This document shows, piece by piece, positions 8,801 through 17,784 of a stretch of 54,000 nt of DNA. The stretch is from assembly GCF_037975245.1 (NCBI RefSeq), contig NC_092568.1:6858501-6912500 (forward strand). The letters run 5' to 3'. The DNA comes from Apostichopus japonicus. Taxonomy: Eukaryota; Echinodermata; Holothuroidea; Aspidochirotida; Stichopodidae. Position 1 is the stretch's first letter; the number at the start of each line of letters is the position of its first letter. Below the pieces are notes generated by a model that was not told where the DNA came from, made no database searches, and was given only the letters and a program-made list of their open reading frames with translations. A program made the translations under genes and the position numbers.

Positions 8801-9798
8801 ATCAGACTGCCAGAACAACCGCACGAGCATTGTTGGACAACTGGATATTGCTTTTTGGAGCTCCTGTGAGGTTACACTCCGACCAAGGGAGGAACTTTGA
8901 GTCTAACCTTATTCATGAGCTCTGCCACCTGTACAACATCAAGAAGACAAAGACCACACCATACCATCCGGAGGGAAATGGGCAAGCAGAACGATTTAAC
9001 CGTACCCTCCATGACTTGCTGAAGGTTTTACCACCTAACAAGAAACGAAGATGGTCAGAACACCTTCCTGAGGTTCTACATGCTTACAACTGTACACCAC
9101 ATGCCTCTACCAGACTTCCACCATTCTATGTGATGTTTGGTCGAGATCCTATATTACCAGTGGATATACTTCTCAATAACACTGGTTCTGATGATCAGCA
9201 GCATAACACCGAAGATGAGGTAACACGGTGGGTAGCCTCACATTCAGATGTTTTAAAGATGGCTTTCCGTCAAGCAGGGGAGAGACTAGCCCTGGAGGCC
9301 TCTGCCAGAAAGGCCCGGTATGATAAATTTACCAAGGAGCATCCGCTGTCCCTAGGAACAAGGGTTTACCTTAAATCTCACCCTCCTGGGAGACACAAAA
9401 TTGCAGATGAATGGGGACAAGTAATTTACACGGTTACCGCCAGACCAGGTGATGGAGCAACTTATAAGATCAAGCAAGCTGATGGTACTGGGATCTCCAA
9501 GACTGTACATCGGAGAGAAATCCGCCCATGCCCGATGATTACCCCAGCGAAGTCAACCAATCGACCAGCTAGGAGAAGACCTCACGTCTCCGCCCCATCT
9601 AGTAGTTCCGACAATGCCCCTTCTACTGGAAGTGAATCTGACGACGACCCCAACCACAGTAAACCGGCTGATGACGTTTGGAATGACTCTCTGACCTCCG
9701 ACAGGCGACGAAGGAGTACTCGCAAGACCAGAGGAAAGCACTCCAACCTTCATCGAACTCCAAAGAGCGTCATCACCGTAAGATCAGGGTTTGATTAA
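5818..9798 (+). CDS. pol: Pol polyprotein: protease, reverse transcriptase, RNase H, integrase
   Basis: About 1325 residues in the -1 frame relative to gag, overlapping gag by 49 bases. It has no ATG start of its own (the frame opens after TAA at 5815), so expression by frameshift at 5857-5863 is expected. Counting from 5821: aspartic protease DTGSQ at 63-67; RT with VPVKQAFRRIPPSQ, then MPFGLCNAPGTFQRLMQ and the YLDD catalytic box at 482-485; RNase H acidic residues D640, E684 and D710; integrase with an HHCC zinc finger (GHQGTKRT to CQLCDRC) and a D,D35E core at D962, D1021 and E1057. After the core is a GPY/F-like segment ending in HRREIRPC, and then a basic, serine-rich tail. All catalytic residues are present and there are no internal stops. 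No chromodomain was recognised. Confidence 0.96.
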   Translation, partial: SVSSSCPSSTSSPGKLISPSSESQDLGKSKRQPGSGIGIPSSIIGKSPEVTVYVNGVPVKGVVDTGSQVTTMTERHFMEKFGCESLEKLHWLSINAANNIHIPYSGYFEADVKVGDCTVPQRGILVVGVEKQVPMLIGMNVLENLDQETFLDQVPLKEKDKRHQPLIQGLVRSPGDAVTVIPARTSQVVSASCQHVRGDVEVIVEPYVNLPKGIVVGATLAMSERGKIKLPISNVSDEDILIPPRTPLGKVLEAVVIDDGKVSYESIQVRVNNISTASNVIPPIWPGLTIPQHQQAEELFQRYHHVFASSDEDLGYTDTITHQIKLTDDVPVKQAFRRIPPSQFEEVREHIRKLLEKNVIRPSTSPFASPIVLVRKPDGSLRLCVDYRQLNHKTIKDAYPIPRIDESLDALHGAKWFSTIDLLAGYHQVAVDEKDKHKTSFITPFGLYEYNRMPFGLCNAPGTFQRLMQSCLSDQFFRSVLCYLDDILVFSQTFEDHIANLELVLERLHQNGLKIKVSKCEFFRPEVKYLGHRITKDGVKADPDKIEAVKNWPTPKFVKELRSFLGFCSFYRRFVQNFSKIAGPLHALVAKTMQALKQSKKSELDWNLEHQQAFEVLKGALCTQPILAYADFSQPFEVEVDASFQGLGAILMQRQEGKRRVISYASRTLRGAEKNMQKYSSMKLELLGLKWAVTEKFREYLIGNKFVVYTDNNPLAHLRTAKLDAVGQRWVGALAMFDMEVKYKPGKANIAADALSRRRHNDNDSSTLATSNFVAVAGLTKVPDDLIVASWANTVDDLPADDGTTVETSPILLPSYSVQQLQEFQHKDPGLSELWTLWNKGEKPHHQTVMPGSELKLYLREWDKLKEKNGLLYRQSADGCQLLLPKVLRKEVLSLCHDNTGHQGTKRTLSLVRSRCYWPRLQQDVVEHCQLCDRCTRAKNPPKIREPLKFIQSSRPNEILAIDFTILEKDARGKENVLVMTDVFSKFTRAIPTKDQTARTTARALLDNWILLFGAPVRLHSDQGRNFESNLIHELCHLYNIKKTKTTPYHPEGNGQAERFNRTLHDLLKVLPPNKKRRWSEHLPEVLHAYNCTPHASTRLPPFYVMFGRDPILPVDILLNNTGSDDQQHNTEDEVTRWVASHSDVLKMAFRQAGERLALEASARKARYDKFTKEHPLSLGTRVYLKSHPPGRHKIADEWGQVIYTVTARPGDGATYKIKQADGTGISKTVHRREIRPCPMITPAKSTNRPARRRPHVSAPSSSSDNAPSTGSESDDDPNHSKPADDVWNDSLTSDRRRRSTRKTRGKHSNLHRTPKSVITVRSGFD
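5857..5863 (+). promoter_or_regulatory. -1 ribosomal frameshift slippery heptamer
   Basis: G GGA AAC, in gag frame, fits the X XXY YYZ rule and lies immediately before the gag stop codon. Slippage by -1 enters the pol frame, which is open from 5818. The same heptamer is known to work in the Sushi-derived mammalian gene PEG10. Seven bases downstream, ACCCAG (5871-5876) can pair with CTGGGT (5893-5898). Confidence 0.85.
5871..5898 (+). promoter_or_regulatory. Candidate frameshift-stimulating stem-loop
   Basis: A perfect 6-bp stem, ACCCAG (5871-5876) with CTGGGT (5893-5898), encloses a 16-base loop. It starts 7 bases after the heptamer, the usual spacer length. An alternative 4-bp hairpin (GCTC 5876-5879 with GAGC 5883-5886) overlaps it. 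A pseudoknot with downstream sequence was not evaluated. Confidence 0.55.
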
Positions 9799-10268
9799 TA
9801 TCAGAGGCATTCATAACTTACTTTTAATTTCCAAACTTTGAGGTGTGTTTTGTTTACAACAGTTCTTGAAAGATTAAATTTAACTACCTGTACCGGCACA
9901 CCCAAACTCTCAAACAGTTCTTCCTTGTTAATAGTATAAGCCAATTGCTATACTAATTGTTTAATTTTTCCAAATAGTAATAAGTACCCATTGTACTTGT
10001 TAGTGTTAGTGCAGCTGTTACTAATTTATGGTACCAGTGACTGTGTGCTACCTCATTATATTTTATATCATTCATTCACTGATTGCCTTGATGTTAATTA
10101 CCTCTGTTGCTACCTTGATCACCCATGTATTGTATACTGTGTATACCTGGGACTTACTCTTAATTTTCATTATTTTTACTTAACATTTCACTTTGTACAA
10201 ATTTGTTCTTGCTTCCAACTATAGCGTTTATACCATGTTTGAGGACAAACAGTTCTTTAGCAGGGGAG
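9799..10268 (+). other. Non-coding 3' region of the gypsy element
   Basis: 470 bases between the pol stop and the 3' LTR, T-rich and without an ATG-initiated frame of note. A 77-codon hydrophobic frame at 9991-10224 begins with TTG and looks like translated T-rich sequence, not an envelope gene. The polypurine tract, agcaggggag, is at 10259-10268. Confidence 0.7.
10259..10268 (+). other. Polypurine tract
   Basis: AGCAGGGGAG directly precedes the 3' LTR, the standard position for plus-strand priming of LTR retrotransposons. The preceding GAGGACAAACAGTTCTTTAG matches the typical lead-in of gypsy elements. Confidence 0.8.
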
Positions 10269-11629
10269 TGTGAGGGAAGGTGGCGAAATCCATATTCATG
10301 AACTCTCCCCTTAGCAACTACTGTAGTTTGACCTGTGACCCAACAATTTGCCTGTATCTACGTGCGTAGCACAGTGGACTGTATTGTTTATCTGTACTGT
10401 CACTCACTAGAACAGTGGCTTGTATTGTTTTGGTGTACAGCATCCCTTCCGTTCTAGCTATCGTGAGCGTTGTTTCTGCACACACGCCGTCAAACTACTG
10501 AAGCAATATCACCTTATCAAGTAATCAACTATTTCTATATATCTATTTTAAAGTTTTATCTATCACATTCGGGATGTGAGAAGCTGCAAAGGTAAATATA
10601 AATATTCACTTTGATCACCCAATATCAATTTTAAGTTAAGAAGTGGTTCATTCACGTGAAATATAGCCAAATTGTTGTCCTCACGTGTGCTTGTTAGTCA
10701 AGTATTGGCAACGTTACTTTCCTTGTTGCATACTCACCGTGTAATAGTCCTGTAGGCTAATCGTAAACGATCGCTTACGAAGAGTGTACGTATTATGTCT
10801 AATTATACTTAAATGATTGTTTTCTAAATCACACTCAATTTATTTAGTACATGCTGCAAATGTTACGTTTATAATACCGTATTTACGCTATTTCTTGTAG
10901 CCTAGGTCTAAAGTATATACAGTGTGAGTCTGTTTGTAAATGCCTTACACTGTGTATGTGGTAATAACGTGCTAGGTCGTTGTGTAAGAGCGCCACCTAT
11001 TAAGATGGCGGCCCCCATGTCTCGTTAGATTTATGTACATTATATATTATATTCAAGATGGCTGCGCCCATGTACCGTTAAGTGTATAGGTTCACCATAT
11101 ACATATCGTGCTGAATCGTTGTATCCGTCGAGGGTAAATCGAAATGGATAGGTACGATGTCATATTAAATTGTGTTAATTTGTTTTTAGAATGCAATTGT
11201 GGTTGTTTAGAGGCAGACGTGCCATAACTTAAATGTTACCTCCACTACTTGTTTAATCCTAAAGTGTTATTTTATGAATCGTTTAAGGTTTGATGCATGA
11301 GTTAAATACCTGTGTCATGGCCATTTATTATTCATGTTGTTTCATAGACCTATATATTATGCAAGGAGGTATTTTGTCGTATTAACCGTTGATTACTGAG
11401 GTTTCATTTATGGATTTATACTTATGATTTCTTTTCATATTTTTATTAACAGTTTCAGAGCTTTACACATCCGTCCGGTGGGTTGTACCACCGTCCTCTA
11501 TTTATCCTCTTCCATATTTTACTGGCTCATACACCCAGTAAAGGCTAATTCAAACCCCTAATAAATTGGAGCAGAACTATCCGTCTGTTTTTGATTCTTC
11601 TTTAGTGAATGCTCTCGTACGGCATCACA
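10269..11629 (+). repeat. 3' LTR of the gypsy element (1361 bp)
   Basis: Same length as the 5' LTR, and every block I compared was identical. It carries the AATAAA polyadenylation signal at 11560-11565. The following TTTG (11630-11633) is the right target-site copy. Confidence 0.95.
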
Positions 11630-12204
11630 TTTGACATCTCCTTTTTCATGGTTTCTTTATGTCTTTTCAGAGAGGTATCATCTTCAGTGGATGGTATCAC
11701 TGGCAGGAAATTTAATTCCCCTTTGCAGGGCCTCTTGAAAACATCCTTTTGTAGAATGCTCTCTTTTCTTTTAAGAGGCGCATTTTTTAATGAGAGACTT
11801 GAATCTTTCATCCTCAGTGATTTCAATTTATTGTTAAGGGCCGCAGTCCAAGTATCATAACCTGAGCCAATGCGCTCCCTTAAGTAAGGATATTTTGTTA
11901 TTAGCTGTTTAGCTATTCTCCTTTTCATGTGCATATCTGGGTACTTGTTTTTTTTGTACAGAAAGTCTCCAAGATGATTGAGTAGTTCATGTTTTTGGGC
12001 CCACTGTAGTTGTTCTTCATTTTCAAGCTTGTTCTGCAAAGTGATGCTAAACTTGATACAAAGTAACTGAATATCCCAACTATTATCATCAGAACTGCCA
12101 GCTTTTTCAGTTACACTAATCATTTTGTTTGATTCTTCAGTGGTCTCTTGTTTGGTATTTGGAACATCTTCAATCACACCTGCACAAAGTTCTGGTGGAG
12201 TCAT
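11630..12204 (-). pseudogene. SAMD3-like family protein, central part, cut by the retrotransposon
   Basis: Reading from 12204 down, this carries the family core: HELLNHLGDFLYKKNKYPDM, then MKRRIAKQLITKYPYLRE, GSGYDTWTAALNNKLKSLR and ELNFLPVIPSTEDDTSLKR. It matches the 'YP..xmKrqvaxaLvxkYPfLkexxGSGYDxW...L..KL.nyR' and 'vNFLPDfPxGqDxxSLe' patterns of the family. At 11634 the frame passes into the target-site copy and LTR. It continues at 3500 after removal of the element. The upstream coding piece (12575-12207) is in another frame, so this copy carries two independent lesions unless the frameshift is a sequencing error. Confidence 0.8.
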
Positions 12205-12206
12205 AT

Positions 12207-12575
12207 CTATTCCAAATCAAGTGATCCAACTGTAAGCTCAATGGAAGCTCTATCACTCTCATCATCAGACACACAAGAACTAGATGCACTAGTTGCAGAA
12301 CAATTAAAATTGAGTTTGTCAGTTCCTATCAAGGGCTCTAAAGGTTGAAGAGTGCTAAGTTTAATCTTGCTCTTGTCTAAAATTTTGGTTCCAAGCTCAA
12401 GGTCAACCCATGACTTAAAATCCTCATCAAAGTACTGGAAAAATGTTTCTTCTGATGAAAATGGAACACTCATCATTATGCAGAGAGCATTGCATAATGA
12501 CTCAGTGAACAGTGTATCTTCATTTTCTAGTTCAATTACTTTCCTAGAATGACCATACTCAACAAGAATTTTCAT
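12207..12575 (-). pseudogene. SAMD3-like family protein, N-terminal part
   Basis: ATG at 12575-12573 starts MKILVEYGHSRKVIELENED, followed by FFQYFDEDFKSWVDLELG. This fits the family N-terminal ubiquitin/PB1-like segment ('vVEYgxsqrkv.l...', then 'LqfxDxdFgnxfxnL'). A serine-rich stretch follows. The frame ends at TAG near 12209-12207, and the rest of the protein resumes one frame over at 12204. A single missing base near 12210 explains this, and no splice sites are placed to remove the stop. An upstream in-frame ATG at 12599 is possible, but the homology begins at the second one. Confidence 0.75.
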
Positions 12576-12599
12576 GGTGGTGGGTAATGTTGATAACAC

Positions 12600-14233
12600 A
12601 AAGTGGTGATAGTTTTAGCTCCAACACCTGTTTTGGGAAACAAAATAAAACACCAAATTTTGAAATATACCTTGGCAAACTGACACCTCATGAAATACCA
12701 GCAGAAAGTCAATTCTATGATAAACATCAGCATTCCCCTATCAAGTTATTGCTTATTGTTACAAAATTATATGAAGCCACACCCCCTCATTAATATGCTA
12801 ATATATCAAATTTAACAGACATCAACACATTAACGTTTTTACTTAACTACACGATACCAACTTTCACTAGAATGGGAACTGTGGTTTTCGAGTAGGCTAA
12901 CAAAATGTATAGTTTTCAGGTTTGACCCAGTGACCTCATTAATATTCATGATATAACTACCAAAACAATAATGTTCTTGCACTCACTAAACATAATGCAT
13001 CTACATAGTGAATGTGATGAACATCGCGCATTCCCTAGTTGAGTAATCCTGACCCTTAGCTACAAGGGTACATATACATGCATCCAAACACACATAAATC
13101 TGAATGCATCGTTAACTTTTGCTTTCAGCAGCAAGGAACCCCAAAGTTGTAAGCCTAAGCGTTATTTACTTTTAAGCCTCCATCCACATTTTCTAAATTT
13201 TTAAAACAGGAGGACCTGCTTTCTTTGTACATTTTTTGACCTAGTTATATATGCACAATTACCTTTTGTTTACAAAAGTCTAACCATATAACACCAAAAC
13301 TAAGAGGGAGTATGTGTTTACTCTAAGGTGATATTAAACTATAAAGGCTACACTTAGGCCTGCTTTATTTTAGGAATAGATAAGCCTAACGTTTGTAATT
13401 GTATTACAATACTCTCATCGTAGTAAGCTAGCTACAGTATACGCGTTTCATTGTGTAGCATATATCCTAACAAATAACATAGGGGTTAGTATACGGGCTA
13501 AGATACTACAGATGCTGTACGCTCCTGCAAGCCTAACCATCTCCACCGCATCAGCGAACCCGACGTGACGAAGTCTACCACGAAAATACAGAATTTATCA
13601 AAAACTTTGAAAGAAATGCGATTCCCTTTTGTTGAGTATATCCTACTGTATCATGAAAGAGCTAAGATACTTGATTTGATGGGTGCAAACTGTTTAAAAT
13701 TCAAGAAATTTACCTCGTTGGTAACCAAGTTTGGTTCGAATGTGGCCGTTGGCGTGTATGTCGCGATCGATGGGTTAACGAAAACCGGGTTTACGTATTC
13801 TAACGTGTGTTAACATTAATCGTATGTGCGCTTTTGTCAACACCAAAAAAGCTTGCAGAGATAAACATTACCTGTTGGACAGAGTAACAGTAACTTTCCG
13901 GATAATATGGTAAAACGTTTATCCGTATATTCAGTAATAGAAAAGCGTTCTGATAGATTTTCGTTCAACCAGCTAAAGTTTTCCTTTCTTACCCGTAAAT
14001 AAGGGCAAACCTTGCACTCGATGTTGGTTTTAGAATAATCGAATTGTGATCTAAACTAAGAAAAATCCTCTCCCTCTGTAAACAATAATCCAAATCAAGA
14101 CAAACGTTAACGATTTTTTTTTACAGTGTAGGAATATATATAGGTTATTAATTTGTGTACATTTCAGTAGTATATTATTTTTGTCCAACTTAAATCTCAG
14201 AAAATACCACGAATGACTGTTTAATGAGCTCAC
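12600..14233. other. Intergenic stretch between the two minus-strand genes
   Basis: AT-rich. The remaining C2B exons of the synaptotagmin-like gene would be expected here, but none was recognised. A minus-strand open stretch of about 65 codons (14045-13840) lacks any family resemblance. No RNA gene was seen. Confidence 0.4.
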
Positions 14234-14354
14234 GTGTTCGGGCACCCACGGACGTTGTTTTCACAAGATCTTTGGCCTCAAGTATGAGACAAACCAGTCT
14301 TTGTGCTTCAGTCTGGTAACACAGTGATAAATGAAGATCACCAAGTTCCGAATG
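14234..14354 (-). CDS. Synaptotagmin-like protein, first part of C2B
   Basis: A strong acceptor (cttcttttgcag) precedes codons HSELGDLHLSLCY, then LVCLILEAKDLVKTT. This is the opening beta strands of a synaptotagmin C2B ('ELGeilLSLcYlPtagrLtvxvlkAknL'). The exon starts in phase 0, which matches the CAG end of the exon at 15836-15633. I placed the 3' end at a GTGAGC donor (14233), leaving phase 1. Translation stays open past it to 14190, so the end is less sure. The rest of C2B was not found between here and the next gene. By eye it most resembles Syt15-type C2B, but this is tentative. Confidence 0.7.
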
Positions 14355-15110
14355 CTGCAAAAGAAGTTTGGAGAGAATCATACACATGTAACGCTACTCA
14401 TGGAGCCAGCCCTTGGGAAGGCACAGGGATCTATCATCGTTATAGTTTGTATCACATAATTACTTAATGAAACGTTCATACTTCAATAAGAGTATGCATC
14501 CACAATTTCTGATCGCAGTTTTATCAAGAAACTAAACAAAGTTAGGAAGCAAGAAAGGGAAATAAATTAAATTCCAGATTGGTTCTTCATACATTTTCCA
14601 GTCTGCATGCCTTCCTATATATTGCAAGAACAACAAAACTCCGTTATAAACAAATGTACTTAATACTCAACTATAATGATAATTTGAGCTTAATCATGTA
14701 ATTTTTGCATGTTTCCTATTCCACTGTCACCGCAAATGAAATCCCTGCAAATATGACCGCGATGTTTTAGGACAAAATGAAGCAACCAATTTCTAGGCCC
14801 TGGTATATTTCTCTATAACGTTTGCTATACAAAATGAAAGTTTTCACAAAAAGTTTCTGTCATTCCTTTCTTTCGTAAACACTTTTGCTAAAATGTGGAC
14901 GCATTCTCATGATGTCAGCCGATAATTTGGAAGCTGTACAATGCCATTTCAGTTTCTCGGAAATGATAATGTTCTGTCAACCGTAGTCGCTACTTTGACG
15001 GTAATTTTGGTATTATTTCGAATTTGAATGGAATAAATGGAGGGTCAAGCTGAGAAGGTTTAAACTGCAAGTTGGTAACGCCTGTAGGTTTGGTTGATAG
15101 CAGCAATTCA

Positions 15111-15390
15111 CACATGCTTCGGTAAAATAGTAACAACCAAAAGGATTGAGAGATCCTATAGTTTATACCGCGTTGCTGAACATACATATAAACTTCCCTA
15201 AATAGCAGCAACAACACTGCGCTGAGCGGATCCTTCCCCCATACCGTGTTGTGATACCTATTGGCACATGCTTCGGTAAAATAGTAAACAGCCACAAGGA
15301 TTGAGAGCTCCGAGTTTATACCGTGTTGTTGAACATACATATAAACTTCCCTAAATAGCAGCTAAGTCGACTGAGCGGATCCGAGTAAAA
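15111..15390. repeat. Tandem duplication, unit about 154 bp, in an intron
   Basis: The block starting cacatgcttcggtaaaatag at 15111 recurs at 15265. It includes a shared run around catacatataaacttccc and a BamHI-like GGATCC. The copies differ by scattered changes and a few indels. The intron is otherwise featureless. Confidence 0.85.
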
Positions 15391-15632
15391 TCCGACGAGT
15401 GGTCGCCACACCTAACTTCCCCACAAGATCATAAAAACTAAATGGAAGTGTCGTAATGTCAGCTCTCTCTAAATTGTGAAGATCAAAAGTCCTAGGATTT
15501 TCTTTCTTGTACATGGCATTTTTCGGCTCAAGGGCATTCTTTAAGGAATTAATTCAGTTAGACAATTAGATTAAATTATGTAGCTGTTTGATCATGTCAA
15601 ATGCAATAATATGCAACTCATTATACGGTCAC

Positions 15633-15836
15633 CTGAAAAGTTGGTTTTATGAGAGGTATGTCCAAGTCCTTTGAACTGCCAAACTCCATGTCTTGAAGGA
15701 GAGCTGTACCTGAGCCAAGATGGATTGACCTTTGACCTACAGCAGGCCGAAGAATAAAGCGGAACCGAAGTGCCAATTGACCAATAGCGGAGAAGGAAAG
15801 GTCGTTCAGTAAGAATGTCTCCTCCCAACGAGGTTC
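15633..15836 (-). CDS. Synaptotagmin-like protein, second half of C2A and C2A-C2B linker
   Basis: A 204-bp exon (68 codons, phase 0 at both ends) with acceptor attgtag at 15838-15837 and donor CAG|GTGACC at 15632. It reads EPRWEETFLLNDLSF, then LALRFRFILRP and GTALLQDMEFGSSKDLDIPL, ending IKPTFQ. This follows the C2 consensus 'NPxfxETFxFxxxxxxLxxxxLrfxV... iGxxxxxLxxxd'. The position where a Ca2+-binding C2A has the DFDRFSRHD-type loop 3 reads ILRPAVGQRS. It therefore lacks the loop aspartates, which suggests a calcium-independent C2 domain. Confidence 0.75.
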
Positions 15837-17209
15837 CTACAATTTTAATCAGAAATGTAAAGATATAAACTCCATTGCAACGTGTTGAAGGACACAAAAT
15901 AAGCGTAACGTTAGGCTAGGTTAGTCTTTCCACAGACATACAGTCACTGCAGTCTTATTTGTAACGGAATATACCCCGTCACAGAAATACGTATGGCTGC
16001 ATTAAATGTTATTTCATTTCATGAATGTAACAGTAACATTTCGCACGTCAAATTATCAATTTAAAATAACCCAACAATACAAACTTTCACATTATTTAAC
16101 TACTTTCACTTTTTGTTGGTGTCAGTCAGTGACGACCAAATGTTTTTGTTTGCGAACAGAATCTAAACACAATAATGAAAAAGAAATAACGAAAAATAAG
16201 GCTGTGCTAGCCTTAAAAGTAAATGAAATTCAGGTTCTGAAATAAATACTGAAAATCTTTATTCAATTGTTTGTTTCGAAACACTCTCAGGCATTTCACT
16301 CAAGGCGGCTGGTTATTGAAGATTTTTAGATGAAGTTTATTCGATTTTCAATATTTCGTCAAGGAAATATATTTGATATTACTATCAATCACAAGTAAAC
16401 ATCAAGTTCGTTGAATTTTGCTGCAATATTTGAAGTCAAACCTGGGAGAAATAAATTAAAACCTGTTGATGGAATTTTAGTATCAAATAGTATTGTATAG
16501 TGATTACTACAGAAAACTAACACAACGGTATATTAAATGAAGACCCTTTCAACGCATTTACTGGTTGGATGTTGCTAGAATTATCATTAAAATGGCCTTT
16601 GGTTTGGAAACTTCACTTGAAACCTTTTGAACATGTTGAACCCGCAGGTGTGTTATGAAACACAAGTATATCCTGCGTTACACTTGTATTTCACAACTGC
16701 ACAACTCATTTCACGTGACGATGAATATACTCGATGAAGGTTTATGCCGCTTGCGACAACTACTGATGGAGATGGCCTCGAACTGTCCTATCGAAGAAAC
16801 GAAGTAGCAAGGAAATTCGCGTATAACATTTCTGAGATATTTAATTATAGGACAATTTCACTATCGGTAAGAACACTGGATGTTGACAAGAGGAATAATA
16901 ATCGCGTAACCACAACCCACGTAAGGTTAGTACTGTCCTCTAAATGGACGTTACTAGTCTTGATATTATACCTCGGGCGCGGTGATCGCATTTTTTAATC
17001 AACTAATTTTCTCCAGCGTTCCTTCAATTTCTCCAAGTTTGTGTTGTGTTTTAGTTATTAATATTGTAACTTGCACCAATTCTTCACGTTAAGATCTCAG
17101 GAGGGGAAACTGGAAATTATATCACTTTCTTCTTAGTTTCGTCACTGTCATCCATTTGCAAATGTACGAGAGTTCTTGTTATATAGTGACTCGTAATGTA
17201 ATGCCTTAC
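15837..17209. other. Intron of the synaptotagmin-like gene
   Basis: AT-rich sequence without a recognised element. Short open frames on both strands (for example 16006-16245 and 16744-16998) show no family resemblance and no supporting splice structure. Confidence 0.5.
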
Positions 17210-17341
17210 CTCTGAAACTGCCGAGTCCTTAGTCTTGAATCTACGTCGCTGACCAGGCATGATACAGCCAGCCACATAAAGAGCTGGAGAAATGCCACCG
17301 TCTGTTTTTGTGCGTATATCCACTTGGTCTATTTCAGATAT
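17210..17341 (-). CDS. Synaptotagmin-like protein, central C2A exon
   Basis: A 132-bp exon (44 codons, phase 0 to 0) with acceptor ttttcctcag and donor GAG|GTAAGG. It reads ISEIDQVDIRTKTDGGISPA, then LYVAGCIMPGQRRRFKTK. This aligns with 'xxDxxGxsDPYVkvxLLPdxkxkfqTKv' of synaptotagmin C2A. The usual DPYV is replaced by SPALYV, so a conserved Ca2+-coordinating aspartate of loop 1 is missing. It joins the next exon to give SAVSE|EPRWEETF. Confidence 0.75.
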
Positions 17342-17784
17342 CTGAGGAAAAACTAGCCATGGTCACTTCGAATGTTCACATTATAACACATAAACAATCA
17401 TGAATCACTGTTACATTTTGTTATGTCGCCCTGTTTAATTTTCTAAAATAAGAACTTTTCTCTGTTTGTTGTGGCTGGGATCAGGGGTTTCCTGTGGACC
17501 TGTTCGGACATAAAAACCGGTATTCTGATCCAGTCAGGTGCATCGTGAGGTGCAGTTTACGTTATATGAACATCATGAGAAATGGCCTTTGCTTTTATAT
17601 CCGTATTTGGAGAGGAAAAACAAATGACCCCAATCCCCCATCAATCAACGGTGGGTCACATAGAACTTATAACGGTTGCTACCACATGCAATAACAGTGA
17701 TGTGACTACTAGAGGTAATTGCCTTTCCATCTTTTCCAGGAACATGAAGACTCTATGGGAATGGAAAACTTATATAAGTAGAAG

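Larger units (their letters stand above)
3505..11629 (+). mobile_element. Complete Ty3/gypsy LTR retrotransposon
   Basis: An 8125-bp element: LTR (1361 bp), 71-bp leader, gag, pol (protease-RT-RNase H-integrase order, diagnostic of Ty3/gypsy), a 470-bp non-coding stretch, polypurine tract, LTR. Both main reading frames are open. The LTRs are the same length, and I saw no difference between them reading line by line, so the insertion is very young and possibly still active. It has no env gene and no clear chromodomain. It sits inside a coding exon of the minus-strand SAMD3-like gene, in opposite orientation to that gene. I cannot assign the clade. The gag resembles the PNMA/Sushi-type capsid in general layout. 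Confidence 0.97.

Noticed and set aside
9991-10224. 77-codon hydrophobic frame between pol and the 3' LTR, possibly an env remnant
   Set aside because: It starts with TTG and lies in T-rich sequence. It has no signal peptide, cysteine pattern or similarity to envelope proteins.
13840-14045. Minus-strand open stretch of about 65 codons with a possible donor (ccaacag|gtaatg), considered as the missing C2B exon
   Set aside because: It has no resemblance to C2B strands, its acceptor is unclear and its phase does not fit.
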